A stretch of DNA of 64,000 bases, from NCBI RefSeq assembly GCF_024451105.1, contig NZ_JANGEY010000001.1, positions 62,001 through 126,000 on the forward strand, written 5' to 3'. Shown here one piece after another: positions 27,833 to 35,891 of this stretch (the first letter of the stretch is position 1; every line of letters begins with the position of its first letter). Below the pieces are notes generated by a model, which did no database searches, had not been told where the DNA came from, and saw nothing but the letters and a program-made list of their open reading frames with translations. This DNA is from Stutzerimonas stutzeri. GTDB taxonomy: Bacteria > Pseudomonadota > Gammaproteobacteria > Pseudomonadales > Pseudomonadaceae. The position numbers and the translations under genes are program-made.

Positions 27833-28510
27833 TCAGGCCGCGTCCCAGCAGGTCGGCGCGCCTAGGTGCCCGCTCTTCACGTAGAGCACGGCACCGACCA
27901 CGGAGTGGCGGTTGTAGCAGCTCCCGGGCGGGTTGCGCAGCCAGCTGCCGGCCGGATAGTCGCCGGCCTCGTCGCCCAGCCGCCCGTACAGCACGAAGAC
28001 TTCCTCGCCACCGGGAAAGCACTGCGCCGGGCAACGGGTTCCGGGCTCCAGCCGCTGCAGCAGGGTGCGCACGCCGGCGTGTTCGTGCAACGGCAGCTCG
28101 GCCACCCCTGGCACCGCGCTGCGCTGCCAGGACAGATACTGGGTATCCAGGCAGACCGCCGCCCGGTCGTCCGGGGCGAACTGCCAGAGCTTGACCAGCA
28201 GGGTGCAGCCCTCGGCCGAAGCCGGCGCATGCCGGCTGCCCGGCGGGTTGCGCAGGTAGCTGCCGGCCGGATAGTCGCCGTTCTCGTCGCTGAACACGCC
28301 ATCCAGTACCAGGATCTCCTCGCCACCGCCGTGCACATGCTCGGGAAAATGGCTGCCCGGCGCGAAGCGTACCAGACTGGTGGCGCGCGCCACCTCGTCG
28401 CCCAGACGATCCAGCGGTATCCGCTGCACCCCCGGCTGTGGCGAGTCCTGCCATGCCGCACTGGCGGTATGCACCACCACGCGTCGCTCGAAATCGGCAT
28501 TCAGGTTCAT
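27833..28510 (-). CDS. ChrR-like double-cupin protein
   Basis: Cytoplasmic protein of 225 residues built from two ChrR-type cupin domains (about 20-110 and 120-215). Each has a metal-binding pattern: the first with HVHGGGEEILVLDG, the second with CFPGGEEVFVLYG, where one His is replaced. Each also has a closing PAGSYLRNPPGSRHAP or PAGSWLRNPPGSCYNR. ChrR cupins bind zinc and act as anti-sigma sensors, but no sigma factor gene is adjacent and the N-terminal anti-sigma domain is missing. It is more likely a stand-alone cupin of unknown function. Confidence 0.82.
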   Translation of the reverse strand: MNLNADFERRVVVHTASAAWQDSPQPGVQRIPLDRLGDEVARATSLVRFAPGSHFPEHVHGGGEEILVLDGVFSDENGDYPAGSYLRNPPGSRHAPASAEGCTLLVKLWQFAPDDRAAVCLDTQYLSWQRSAVPGVAELPLHEHAGVRTLLQRLEPGTRCPAQCFPGGEEVFVLYGRLGDEAGDYPAGSWLRNPPGSCYNRHSVVGAVLYVKSGHLGAPTCWDAA

Positions 28511-28638
28511 CGCCCCACCTCGGTCACCACTCGCCCCCAGGAAACCCGACCATCATACGTCCAAGCCGTGCGGCCGGCGACGACCGCTGGGCTAGACTGC
28601 CGAGACACCCCATCGCCCCCCGCACGAGGATCGCACCG

Positions 28639-29073
28639 ATGATTCAGCCAGCTCGCACCCTCGGCGTCGGGATCGAGCGCCCGCTTGCCGAGGCAGCGGA
28701 TTTCCTCGCCGAACCGCGCAACTTCCCGCGCTGGGCGAGCGGACTGGCCAGCGGACTGGCCCCAGTCGCCCACCGCCGCTTGCCGGTCTGCGCCGGCAGC
28801 GAGTGGGAGGCCGACACGCCGCAAGGGCGCCTGCGCATCCGCTTCAGCCCGGCCAATCCCTTCGGCGTGGCCGACCACTGGGTCCACCTGGCGGATGGCC
28901 GCGTCGTCTACGTGCCGCTGCGCGTGGTGGCCAACGGCGACGGCTGCGAGGTGTCGCTGACCCTGTTCCGCCAGGCGGACATGGACGACGAACGCTTCGC
29001 TGCCGACTGCACCTGGGCGATGCGCGACCTGCAGGCGCTGCGCCGGTTGCTGGAAAGCGACCGGGCGCGCTGA
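28639..29073 (+). CDS. SRPBCC-superfamily protein
   Basis: 144-residue protein starting at ATG 28639. The pattern (IERPLAEAADFLAEPRNFPRWASGL near the N-terminus, then a beta-sheet region and a C-terminal helix DCTWAMRDLQALRRLLE) fits the polyketide-cyclase/START-like fold that binds small hydrophobic ligands. No substrate is indicated by the neighbours. It is convergent with eutC, with only 10 bp between. Confidence 0.72.
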   Translation: MIQPARTLGVGIERPLAEAADFLAEPRNFPRWASGLASGLAPVAHRRLPVCAGSEWEADTPQGRLRIRFSPANPFGVADHWVHLADGRVVYVPLRVVANGDGCEVSLTLFRQADMDDERFAADCTWAMRDLQALRRLLESDRAR

Positions 29074-29083
29074 GCGCCGTCGA

Positions 29084-29893
29084 TCAGCGCTCGGCGCCGA
29101 GCAGGAAGTTGCCCTGCCCGCTGGCGGCCAAGCTGGGCACCTCGGCCTCGTCCTTGAGCCCCACGCCGGACAGCTGGCGGCGGCAGGCCTCGCGCATCAG
29201 GTACAGCAGACGGAAGGCGGCCATGCCGTAGCTCAGCCCCTCCAGACGCACGTTGGAGATGCAGTTGCGATACGCGTCGGTGAGGCCGACCTTCGGCGCC
29301 CAGGTGAAGTACAGGCCGAGGCTGTCCGGCGAGCTGAGGCCGGGGCGCTCGCCGATCAGGATCACCGTCATCTTCGCGCCGAGCAGCTCGCCGACCTCGT
29401 CGGCCAGCGCGACGCGGCCCTGCTCGACCAGGCTCACCGGCGCCAGACTCCAGCCCTCGGCGCGCACCTGCTCGAGCAAGCGGTCGAGCAGCGGCAGGCT
29501 GTGGCGCTGCACCGCCAGCGCCGACAGGCCGTCGGCGATGACGATGGCCAGATCGTAGCCGCCGCCGCGGCTAGCGACATGCTCGCGCAGGCGCTGCGCG
29601 GAGTCGGGGTGCAGGCGGCGGCCGAGGTCGGGGCGTTGCAGGTAGGTGTCGCGGTCCCGGGCGGCGCTGCGCAGGTGCAGGCAGTCGAGGCCGAGCGAGC
29701 CGAGCGACTCGCCCAGCGCGGCGACGTCGAGCGGGGCATGCACGGCGTCGCGCGCCTGCGCGTGGGCGAACTGGAAGTCGAGCTGCGCGGCGGTCGGCAG
29801 GCTGGTGCCGGCGCGGCCGAGGGCGATGCGCGCCGGGGTCAGGCTGCGCAGCTGCTGCCAGGGGTTCTCGGTGGCGGGGGATTTGTCGGACAT
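29084..29893 (-). CDS. eutC: Ethanolamine ammonia-lyase small subunit
   Basis: Light chain of the adenosylcobalamin-dependent enzyme that splits ethanolamine into acetaldehyde and ammonia. It has 269 residues. Conserved segments include [38 protein letters not shown] and [20 protein letters not shown]. It is downstream of eutB on the same strand, separated by 77 bp that contain a REP palindrome. Confidence 0.95.
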   Translation of the reverse strand: MSDKSPATENPWQQLRSLTPARIALGRAGTSLPTAAQLDFQFAHAQARDAVHAPLDVAALGESLGSLGLDCLHLRSAARDRDTYLQRPDLGRRLHPDSAQRLREHVASRGGGYDLAIVIADGLSALAVQRHSLPLLDRLLEQVRAEGWSLAPVSLVEQGRVALADEVGELLGAKMTVILIGERPGLSSPDSLGLYFTWAPKVGLTDAYRNCISNVRLEGLSYGMAAFRLLYLMREACRRQLSGVGLKDEAEVPSLAASGQGNFLLGAER

Positions 29894-29930
29894 CGGAAGC
29901 CTCCGGGCGCCGTTGTATTGGGTAGTCCGC

Positions 29931-29960
29931 CCGTAGTGGCGAATTCATTCGCCCCTACGG
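29931..29960. repeat. REP palindrome between eutB and eutC
   Basis: CCGTAGTGGCGAA and TTCGCCCCTACGG flank TTCA. It is the same element type as at 7913-7973, with the GTAG foot. Confidence 0.8.
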
Positions 29961-29970
29961 ACCTCCTGGC

Positions 29971-31368
29971 CTATGGGCCGAGCTGCGCCAGCGCCTGGCG
30001 GAACGCCGGCGGCAGCTCGTCGCCCAGGCGCAGGCGGCCGCCCTGCTGGTGCAGGATGCCCAGGCGCGCCAGCCAGTCCTCGAACTCCGGCGCGGCGCGC
30101 AGGCCGAGCAGCTGGCGGGCGTAGAGCGCGTCGTGGAACGAGGTGCTCTGGTAGTTGAGCATCACGTCGTCGGCGCCGGGAACGCCCATGATGAAGTTGA
30201 CCCCGGCCGCGCCGAGCAGGGTCAGCAGCATGTCCATGTCGTCCTGGTCGGCCTCGGCGTGGTTGGTGTAGCAGATGTCGCAGCCCATCGGCACACCGAG
30301 CAGCTTGGCGCAGAAGTGATCCTCCAGGCCGGCACGGATGATCTGCTTGCCGTTGTACAGGTACTCCGGGCCGATGAAGCCGACCACGCTGTTGACCAGG
30401 AACGGCTTGAAGTGGCGGGCGACGGCGTAGGCGCGCGCCTCGCAGGTCTGCTGGTCGACGCCGTGGTGGGCGCCCGCCGACAGCGCGCTGCCCTGGCCGG
30501 TCTCGAAGTACATCAGGTTGTTGCCGAGGGTGCCGCGCTTGAGACTCAGGCCGGCCTCGTAGCCCTCCTGCAGCACCTTGAGATTGATGCCGAAGCTGGC
30601 GTTGGCCGCCTGGGTGCCGGCGATCGACTGGAACACCAGATCGAGCGGCGCGCCGCGTTCGATGGCGGCGATCGAGCTGGTGACGTGGGTCAGCACGCAG
30701 GACTGGGAGGGGATCTCGTAGCGCTGGATCACCGCATCGAGCATCTCCAGCAGGGTGACGATCGAGCCCATGCTGTCGGTGGCCGGGTTGATGCCGATCA
30801 TCGCGTCGCCGTTGCCGTAGAGCAGGCCGTCGAGGGTGCTGGCGGCGATGCCGGCCGGGTCGTCGGTCGGGTGGTTGGGCTGCAGGCGGGTGGACATGCG
30901 CCCGCGCAGGCCCTGGGTGTTGCGGAAACGGGTGACCACGCGAATCTTCTGCGCCACCAGGATCAGGTCCTGCACGCGCATGATCTTCGATACCGCGGCG
31001 GCCATCTCCGGGGTCAGGCCCGGCGCCAGGGCGGCCAGCGCGGCCTCGTCGGCCGCCTCGCCGAGCAGCCAGTCGCGCAGGCCGCCGACCGTGAGGTGGC
31101 TGACCGGAGCGAAGGCGAGGGCGTCGTGGCTGTCGATGATCAGCCGGGTGACCTCGTCGATCTCGTAGGGGATCAGCGCCTCGATCAGGAAGTGCTTGAG
31201 CGGCACCTCGGCCAGCGCCATCTGCGCCGCCACCCGCTCGGCGGCGCTGGCGGCGGCGACGCCGGCCAGGTAGTCGCCGGAGCGCGCCGGGGTGGCCTTG
31301 GCCAGCAGCTCACGCAGGCCGTCGAAGCGCCAGGTCTGGCCGCCGACGGAGTGGATGAATTGAGCCAT
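29971..31368 (-). CDS. eutB: Ethanolamine ammonia-lyase large subunit
   Basis: Catalytic TIM-barrel subunit that binds adenosylcobalamin together with EutC. It has 465 residues, close to other Pseudomonas EutB proteins. Conserved stretches are NTQGLRGRMSTRLQPNHPTDD, DAMIGINPATDS, ETGQGSALSAGAHHGVDQQT and DICYTNHAEADQDDMD. The ATG at 31368 follows GAGGAGA; the frame open upstream is not conserved. Normally an ethanolamine permease gene stands just upstream; here only a stub remains. Confidence 0.97.
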   Translation of the reverse strand: MAQFIHSVGGQTWRFDGLRELLAKATPARSGDYLAGVAAASAAERVAAQMALAEVPLKHFLIEALIPYEIDEVTRLIIDSHDALAFAPVSHLTVGGLRDWLLGEAADEAALAALAPGLTPEMAAAVSKIMRVQDLILVAQKIRVVTRFRNTQGLRGRMSTRLQPNHPTDDPAGIAASTLDGLLYGNGDAMIGINPATDSMGSIVTLLEMLDAVIQRYEIPSQSCVLTHVTSSIAAIERGAPLDLVFQSIAGTQAANASFGINLKVLQEGYEAGLSLKRGTLGNNLMYFETGQGSALSAGAHHGVDQQTCEARAYAVARHFKPFLVNSVVGFIGPEYLYNGKQIIRAGLEDHFCAKLLGVPMGCDICYTNHAEADQDDMDMLLTLLGAAGVNFIMGVPGADDVMLNYQSTSFHDALYARQLLGLRAAPEFEDWLARLGILHQQGGRLRLGDELPPAFRQALAQLGP

Positions 31369-31419
31369 CTGTGGGTTCTCCTCGCGGCGACCGCCGGGCG
31401 GCGGTCGCCGTATCAAGCG

Positions 31420-31590
31420 TTAGCGCAGGGCTTTCTCGGCGGCCTGGATCGCCGCGAACGCTTCCTCGGGCGTGCCGGACACCAGGTGGTGGCGGCTGGA
31501 CAGCGCGAAGTAGCCGATGAACAAGACATAGATCGCCGCGGCGCCGATCACCACCCGCGGGTCGACCAGGACGCCGGCGACCAGCGCCTT
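31420..31590 (-). pseudogene. C-terminal stub of an APC-type ethanolamine permease
   Basis: About 55 codons on the minus strand read VLVDPRVVIGAAAIYVLFIGYF, then ALSSRHHLVSGTPEEAFAAIQ and a stop at 31420. From memory this matches the extreme C-terminus of Pseudomonas ethanolamine permeases: the last membrane helix plus a cytosolic tail with SRHHLV and a PEEEFAAIQ-like end. Upstream the frame carries no permease sequence and has no start site. A terminator (31686-31718) separates it from the next gene. It appears to be what is left after deletion of the rest of the permease, 51 bp upstream of eutB. Confidence 0.6.
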
Positions 31591-31685
31591 CGCGCGCGCC
31601 TTCCGCCGCTGGTTCGGCGTCAGCCCGCGGCAGTGGCGCCGCGCACGGAGCGCCAGCCGCGAAACGCTCCCCCCGCCACACGCGC

Positions 31686-31718
31686 AAAAAAAAACGCCTG
31701 ACCCGCGAGGGTCAGGCG
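31686..31718 (-). terminator. Strong rho-independent terminator
   Basis: CGCCTGACCC / GGGTCAGGCG stem with loop GCGA, followed on the minus strand by nine T residues (31694-31686). It ends the 31752-32081 gene. Confidence 0.92.
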
Positions 31719-31751
31719 AAACTGAGGGTTTGTTGCTCTTTTGCGCCGGGA

Positions 31752-32081
31752 TCAGCAGTAGCGGTCGATGAAGGCGACCTCGGGCCTGCTGCGAACTGTC
31801 GGCCATTCCTGTTGCAGGGTCCGATAGACGCGGCCGATGAATTCCTTGTCGGCGGCGGCCTTCTTGCCCACGTAGCCCTTGCCGCGGTGATAGGTGCGCA
31901 GGCGGGCGCGCATGCCGGGGGTGCGCTTGGCGAACTCCTCCTCGCCCAGCTCGGGTGCCAGAGCGTCCAGGTGCACCTCGCCGCAGTCGCTGACCCACAG
32001 GATGTGGCTGCCGTGGGTGTCCTTGCGAGCGGCGAACAGCCTGGCCAGGTCTTCGGGAGTGTGCTGGTCGTTCAGATTCAT
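31752..32081 (-). CDS. Small conserved hypothetical protein
   Basis: 109-residue soluble protein with no signal peptide (MNLNDQHTPEDLARLFAARK...). Mixed helix and strand pattern with HGSHILWVSDCGEVHLD and many basic residues near MRARLRTYHRGKGYVGKKAA. I do not recognise the family. A well-formed terminator follows and a GGGG-rich ribosome-binding sequence precedes, so it is probably expressed as a single gene. Confidence 0.65.
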   Translation of the reverse strand: MNLNDQHTPEDLARLFAARKDTHGSHILWVSDCGEVHLDALAPELGEEEFAKRTPGMRARLRTYHRGKGYVGKKAAADKEFIGRVYRTLQQEWPTVRSRPEVAFIDRYC

Positions 32082-32813
32082 GGTGTGAGCCCCTTAATTG
32101 TTGATCGAAAACGTCGGTCTGAATTTGGGTGGACCCGGATACCGCCAGCGGTAGGCCGGCGAACGCACGCGGGGTCTGATCTCAACCTGAGCCTGGTGTA
32201 GCGCTGATCCAAGCGAACTACAGGCGGCAGAGCGTTGAAGCCTGCGGCAGGTGCGTTGCGGAAGGGGAAGGCGGTGGACGTTCACGGATGCGGCAGGGCT
32301 CAACCGAGCAGCCCATGGCCCGAGCCGGCATCTTGAAGCCGTTTCACCAGCACCTCTCGTCCACAGACGAACTTGCCAGTCAACTTCATCAGTCTGCCTT
32401 GTGGGCAGTACGAGCACGAAAGGTCCGACTGGTGGGCCGGAGGGACGCGAAGCCCCTTGCCAGGGCCTCCGCGTCGGGAGTGGCTTCATCCTGCAATTTC
32501 GGATGGCCCTCGTCAACAGTTTTGTAGCGTTTTTTTTGTCGCACTACAAAGGCACTACGCAAAGCCACTACCAAGGTAGCGAGTCGGCCCCGAACGCACG
32601 CCACCGCCGTGCCGGTCGTCCTCGTCCGCCGGCGCCAAGTGTGACGCAGCGCACGTTCGAAGACGCGAAAGCCTCGCCGCAGAGCGGTCAGTAAGACCTT
32701 GATCGACTTCGACGGCGAGCCCGGTTTGGTCATACTGCCGCCCGCCTGCGAAGGGTCGGTGCCCTTCGCCCATGGGTGATTACTGGCTTTCCCAACCGAA
32801 GAAAACTAGAAAA
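32082..32813. other. 732-bp gap without a recognisable gene, lower GC
   Basis: Several short open frames exist on both strands but none shows a recognisable protein pattern or convincing ribosome-binding site. At 32521-32571 there is a small repeat cluster. TTTGTAG (32521-32527) is mirrored by CTACAAA (32544-32550), and CACTAC occurs three times (32542, 32553, 32566) with spacings of 11 and 13 bases. A run of eight T lies at 32530-32537. The gap follows the eutBC/permease-stub area and may be a scar of past insertion or deletion. Confidence 0.5.
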
Positions 32814-33287
32814 ATGAAGATCCGCTGCGTTGCATCCGTTGTCGCTCTCCTTGTCAGTGCCAACCAGGCCGTTGCCGAAAGCAACCCGGCCAGACTGCCC
32901 TTCAACTACCTCGACATGCCGGTCAAGGAGGCCGCCAGCCGCGCCGGCGTGCAGCCCAACCCGGCCAACAACGTGGTGTTCGACACCGAGCACCACCACG
33001 TCTTCCTCGAAGCTCACGGCGCCAGCATCGGCTACGCCGACGTGGAGTTCCGCAGTCGTCCCAAGTGCAGCCCGAAGCAGCAGCTCGACTCCGGCGCCGT
33101 GCTCGAGGAGCTGGGCATCGACGCCAGCGCGCTGGAGCTGGCCATCGACAAGCCCGACAACCACACCTACTACGACCACAAGCGCGGCATCAAGGTGAGC
33201 GTCACCTGCAACTACGAGGGCGCGCCGCTGACCGCCGGCTTCAGCCGCAAGCAGTACAACGTGCTGATGGGCAGCACCAACCGCTGA
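32814..33287 (+). CDS. Secreted hypothetical protein
   Basis: 157-residue protein with a clear signal peptide (MKIRCVASVVALLVSANQAVAES), so periplasmic or exported. The mature part has two cysteines (SRPKCSP, VSVTCNYEG) that could form a disulfide, and a His-rich patch (DTEHHHVFLE). I do not recognise the family. The ATG lies in an A-rich sequence (AGAAAAATG) without a strong Shine-Dalgarno. Confidence 0.7.
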   Translation: MKIRCVASVVALLVSANQAVAESNPARLPFNYLDMPVKEAASRAGVQPNPANNVVFDTEHHHVFLEAHGASIGYADVEFRSRPKCSPKQQLDSGAVLEELGIDASALELAIDKPDNHTYYDHKRGIKVSVTCNYEGAPLTAGFSRKQYNVLMGSTNR

Positions 33288-33302
33288 CCGCCGGCCGGCC
33301 CT

Positions 33303-33824
33303 TCACTCCCCGGCACTGCGCAGCTTCAGCTCGACCATCAGGTCGTCGGCCAGGGTCTCCAGATGCTCCTGGACCAGTTGCAGGGGCAGGCCGGCCGGCA
33401 CGCCGAGCAGCGCCTCGGCGCGGAACAGCGGCTCGCTGCTCATCGGCGCCGGCAGCACCTCGGTGGTCAGGCTCTCGACGTTGATGCCGTGCTCACTGAG
33501 CAGGCGACCGATGTCGCGAACGATGCCGGGACGGTCGTTGCCGACCAGTTCGAGGAAGATCGGCTGCCAGCTGCCGACCGGCTCCGGCCCGCAGGGCGCC
33601 AGCAGCACGCGGACGCCCTGCCCGGCCAGCGCCAGCAGGGCCTGTTCCAGCGCCTGATGGCGCTCGGCCGGCACCGCGACGCGCAGGATACCGGCGAACT
33701 GCCCGGCCATCCGCGCCATGCGGCTCTCCAGCCAGTTGCCGCCCTGCTCGGCGACGCACTTGGCCAGCGTCTCCACCAGCCCCGGTCGGTCGGGAGCCAT
33801 TACCGTCAATACCAGATGATCCAT
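33303..33824 (-). CDS. GcvR-like double-ACT-domain regulator
   Basis: 173-residue protein with two ACT domains: residues 1-80 start MDHLVLTVMAPDRPGLVETLAK and residues 90-170 start FLELVGNDRPGIVRDIGRLL. This arrangement is that of GcvR, which restrains GcvA control of the glycine cleavage operon in enteric bacteria. No gcvA or gcv genes are near, so the assignment stays at family level. Start at ATG 33824; the longer open frame is not conserved. Confidence 0.82.
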   Translation of the reverse strand: MDHLVLTVMAPDRPGLVETLAKCVAEQGGNWLESRMARMAGQFAGILRVAVPAERHQALEQALLALAGQGVRVLLAPCGPEPVGSWQPIFLELVGNDRPGIVRDIGRLLSEHGINVESLTTEVLPAPMSSEPLFRAEALLGVPAGLPLQLVQEHLETLADDLMVELKLRSAGE

Positions 33825-33981
33825 GCCGGGCCTCTCTGCATGCGCGTGGGGAGGGTGCTCGACCGCCGGGCGGCGCGAGCCGATGGGGTCGCAGCAGTAT
33901 AGGCACTGGCGGCAGGCGCGCCGCTCGCCGACAGGGGTTATGCTGAGCGCTCGCCCTTCAGCCGCGTCGCGAGGATCGACC

Positions 33982-34437
33982 ATGGATATGTTCATGCAAG
34001 CCGCCATCGAGGAAGCCCGCCGGGGACTGACCGAGGGCGGCATCCCCATCGGCTCGGTGCTCGTCCACCGCGGCCGCATCATCGGCCGCGGCCACAACCG
34101 CCGCGTGCAGCGCGGCAGCGCCATCCTCCACGGCGAGATGGACGCCCTCGAGAATGCCGGCCGGCTGGCGGCCGGCGTGTACCGCGAGGCGGTGCTCTAC
34201 ACCACCCTGTCGCCCTGCGCCATGTGCAGCGGCGCCATCCTGCTCTACGGCATTCCCAGGGTGATCGTCGGCGAGAACCAGACCTTCATGGGCGAGGAGA
34301 CGCTGTTGCGCTCACGCGGCGTCGAGCTCGAGGTGCTGCAGGACGCGAGCTGCATCGACCTGATGCGCGAGTTCATCGCCAGCCACCCGACGCTGTGGAA
34401 CGAGGACATCGGCGTCGACTGCACACGGCACGCCTGA
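33982..34437 (+). CDS. Cytosine-deaminase-like nucleoside deaminase
   Basis: Zinc-dependent deaminase of 151 residues. The zinc site is complete: HGEMDALENAG (His ligand and catalytic Glu) and SPCAMCSGAILLYGIPRV (two Cys). The N-terminus EARRGLTEGGIPIGSVLV and the C-terminus ending TLWNEDIGVD resemble the yeast-type cytosine deaminase rather than TadA. It probably converts cytosine or a related base to uracil; the exact substrate is not certain. GAGGA precedes the ATG. Confidence 0.88.
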   Translation: MDMFMQAAIEEARRGLTEGGIPIGSVLVHRGRIIGRGHNRRVQRGSAILHGEMDALENAGRLAAGVYREAVLYTTLSPCAMCSGAILLYGIPRVIVGENQTFMGEETLLRSRGVELEVLQDASCIDLMREFIASHPTLWNEDIGVDCTRHA

Positions 34438-34481
34438 GCGCCCGCGACACGCGAGGCCGGCTGCCACAGACGGGGATAGGT

Positions 34482-34518
34482 GGCGGCAGGGTCGGGCATC
34501 CGGCCCGGCCCTGCCGCC
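34482..34518. terminator. GC-rich hairpin between convergent genes
   Basis: GGCGGCAGGG / CCCTGCCGCC stem with further inner pairing (CGGG/CCCG), between the deaminase and the next convergent gene. No T-tract. Confidence 0.6.
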
Positions 34519-34535
34519 GGCGGGGTAAACCGTTG

Positions 34536-35018
34536 TCAGGCCGAAGCCCGGCGGGCCTGCAGCTGCCGTTCGCCCTCCCGGATACGCTCGGCCAGCACCG
34601 CGATATCCTCCGCGCGGAAATACAGGGGGCGCTGCAGCCCTCCGAGATCGACGCGCCAGAAGCCCTCCTCCCGGCTGGGGCGGGCCTGCTCGGTGGAGTA
34701 CACCCAGGCGACGCCGCACACCACGACGCTGCCGCCTACGATCAGTGCGCGGCTCTCCGGAGCCTCGGCAACCGACGAGCCGGGTGCTCCGACGTCCAGC
34801 AGCTCGCAATGACCGGCACCGCGGATGCGGCGCACCAGCAACTGCTCGGCGGAGACCTCGCCAGTGGCGAACGAGCAATCGACATAGGCCCGGCACAGCT
34901 CGGCCTGGCACAGCTTCAGCAGCCCGCGGCAGCCGATCGTCAAACCGGTCAGGGTGCGCAGACGCTCCAGCGCCTGCGCCGTATCCAGCCACGCGCTCGG
35001 GCAATCCTCCCTCTCCAT
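34536..35018 (-). CDS. Hypothetical protein with N-terminal helix-turn-helix-like segment
   Basis: 160-residue soluble protein. Residues 10-40 (DTAQALERLRTLTGLTIGCR, then GLLKLCQAEL) look like a short helical DNA-binding-like module seen in some Pseudomonas hypotheticals. The remainder alternates strands and ends in a charged helix (YFRAEDIAVLAERIREGERQL). No family could be named. Seven cysteines are present. The neighbouring genes give no hint of its role. Confidence 0.6.
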   Translation of the reverse strand: MEREDCPSAWLDTAQALERLRTLTGLTIGCRGLLKLCQAELCRAYVDCSFATGEVSAEQLLVRRIRGAGHCELLDVGAPGSSVAEAPESRALIVGGSVVVCGVAWVYSTEQARPSREEGFWRVDLGGLQRPLYFRAEDIAVLAERIREGERQLQARRASA

Positions 35019-35157
35019 CGCTTGCCTCCACTGGCCGTTGTTCTTGTAGGAATAAAGCTAGCAGCCATGTAAGCCGACGTCGCTGCGACCTTGGGCAAGT
35101 TCGGCAAAAAATCCTACCCATGCGCTGGGAAAAGCGCCCGAGCCGGCGCCCGATGCG

Positions 35158-35697
35158 CTACTCGCCGCTTGCCTCGGCCGCGGCCTGGCGGCTCTCGTAG
35201 GCCGGCGCAGCGTAGATGCCCACCTCCACCGCCAGCTCCAGCACCCGCGGCAGGTCGGCGGCATAGACCAGCACCGCCTGCAGCTCGTCGTCCAGCGGCT
35301 CGCTGAAGTCGACCAGCACGTAGCCGCCCTTCTCCGGATAGAGCGCGCCGAGCTGCACCTGGATGCGCCGCAGGGCGGCGAGCAGGTCGGCCCTGGCCAG
35401 TTGCTTGGCGGTCAGCACGAAGGGCACGTCCGGCCCGAAGGAGTCGCGGATCTGCTGGAACAGCTGCTGGCCGTCGTCGGCCTGGAACAGCACGGTGTCC
35501 GGGAGGCTGCCGACCACCACCCACTCGCCCAGCGGGATCGGGAAGTCGTCGTCGTAGTTGACGTCCGGGTTGGCGGCGAGGAACGCCGCGGGATCGGCAT
35601 AGGCCTGGGCGGCCTCGTCGGCGATGCGGGCGATCTCCTCGTCGCGCATGCAGCCCGAGCTGATCAGGGTGATCAGCTCAACCAGCTGGTCTTTCAT
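35158..35697 (-). CDS. Conserved hypothetical acidic protein
   Basis: 179-residue acidic soluble protein (MKDQLVELITLISSGCMRDEE...). No signal peptide, membrane helix or catalytic motif is visible. A central region (VVVGSLPDTVLFQADDGQQLFQQIRD) and Asp/Glu-rich surface suggest a cytoplasmic mixed alpha/beta protein. It is divergent from the CBS-histidine kinase gene, with 194 bp between. Function unknown. Confidence 0.65.
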   Translation of the reverse strand: MKDQLVELITLISSGCMRDEEIARIADEAAQAYADPAAFLAANPDVNYDDDFPIPLGEWVVVGSLPDTVLFQADDGQQLFQQIRDSFGPDVPFVLTAKQLARADLLAALRRIQVQLGALYPEKGGYVLVDFSEPLDDELQAVLVYAADLPRVLELAVEVGIYAAPAYESRQAAAEASGE

Positions 35698-35891
35698 GGA
35701 GAGGTCCTGTGGGAGCCAAGGAAACTGGCCGGCATTCTCGCCGATGCCAAGGCCCGGCGGGGAAGTTATTCGCCGGCCGGCGCACGCAAGCCCGCCGGAA
35801 AACCGCCGCAGCGCCCGGGATCGCGGTCACAACTTCGCAACCTTGTGCTGCTTCAATGGCGGCCTCTCGCAACAGGAGACCGGGAGCCGCC

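Noticed and set aside
31420-31998. 192-codon minus-strand frame as a single intact gene
   Set aside because: Its first two thirds overlap a different gene and a strong terminator; only the last ~55 codons look like protein (the permease stub).
32251-32694. 147-codon plus-strand open frame in the gap before the secreted protein
   Set aside because: No plausible ribosome-binding site, irregular codon use and no protein-like pattern.
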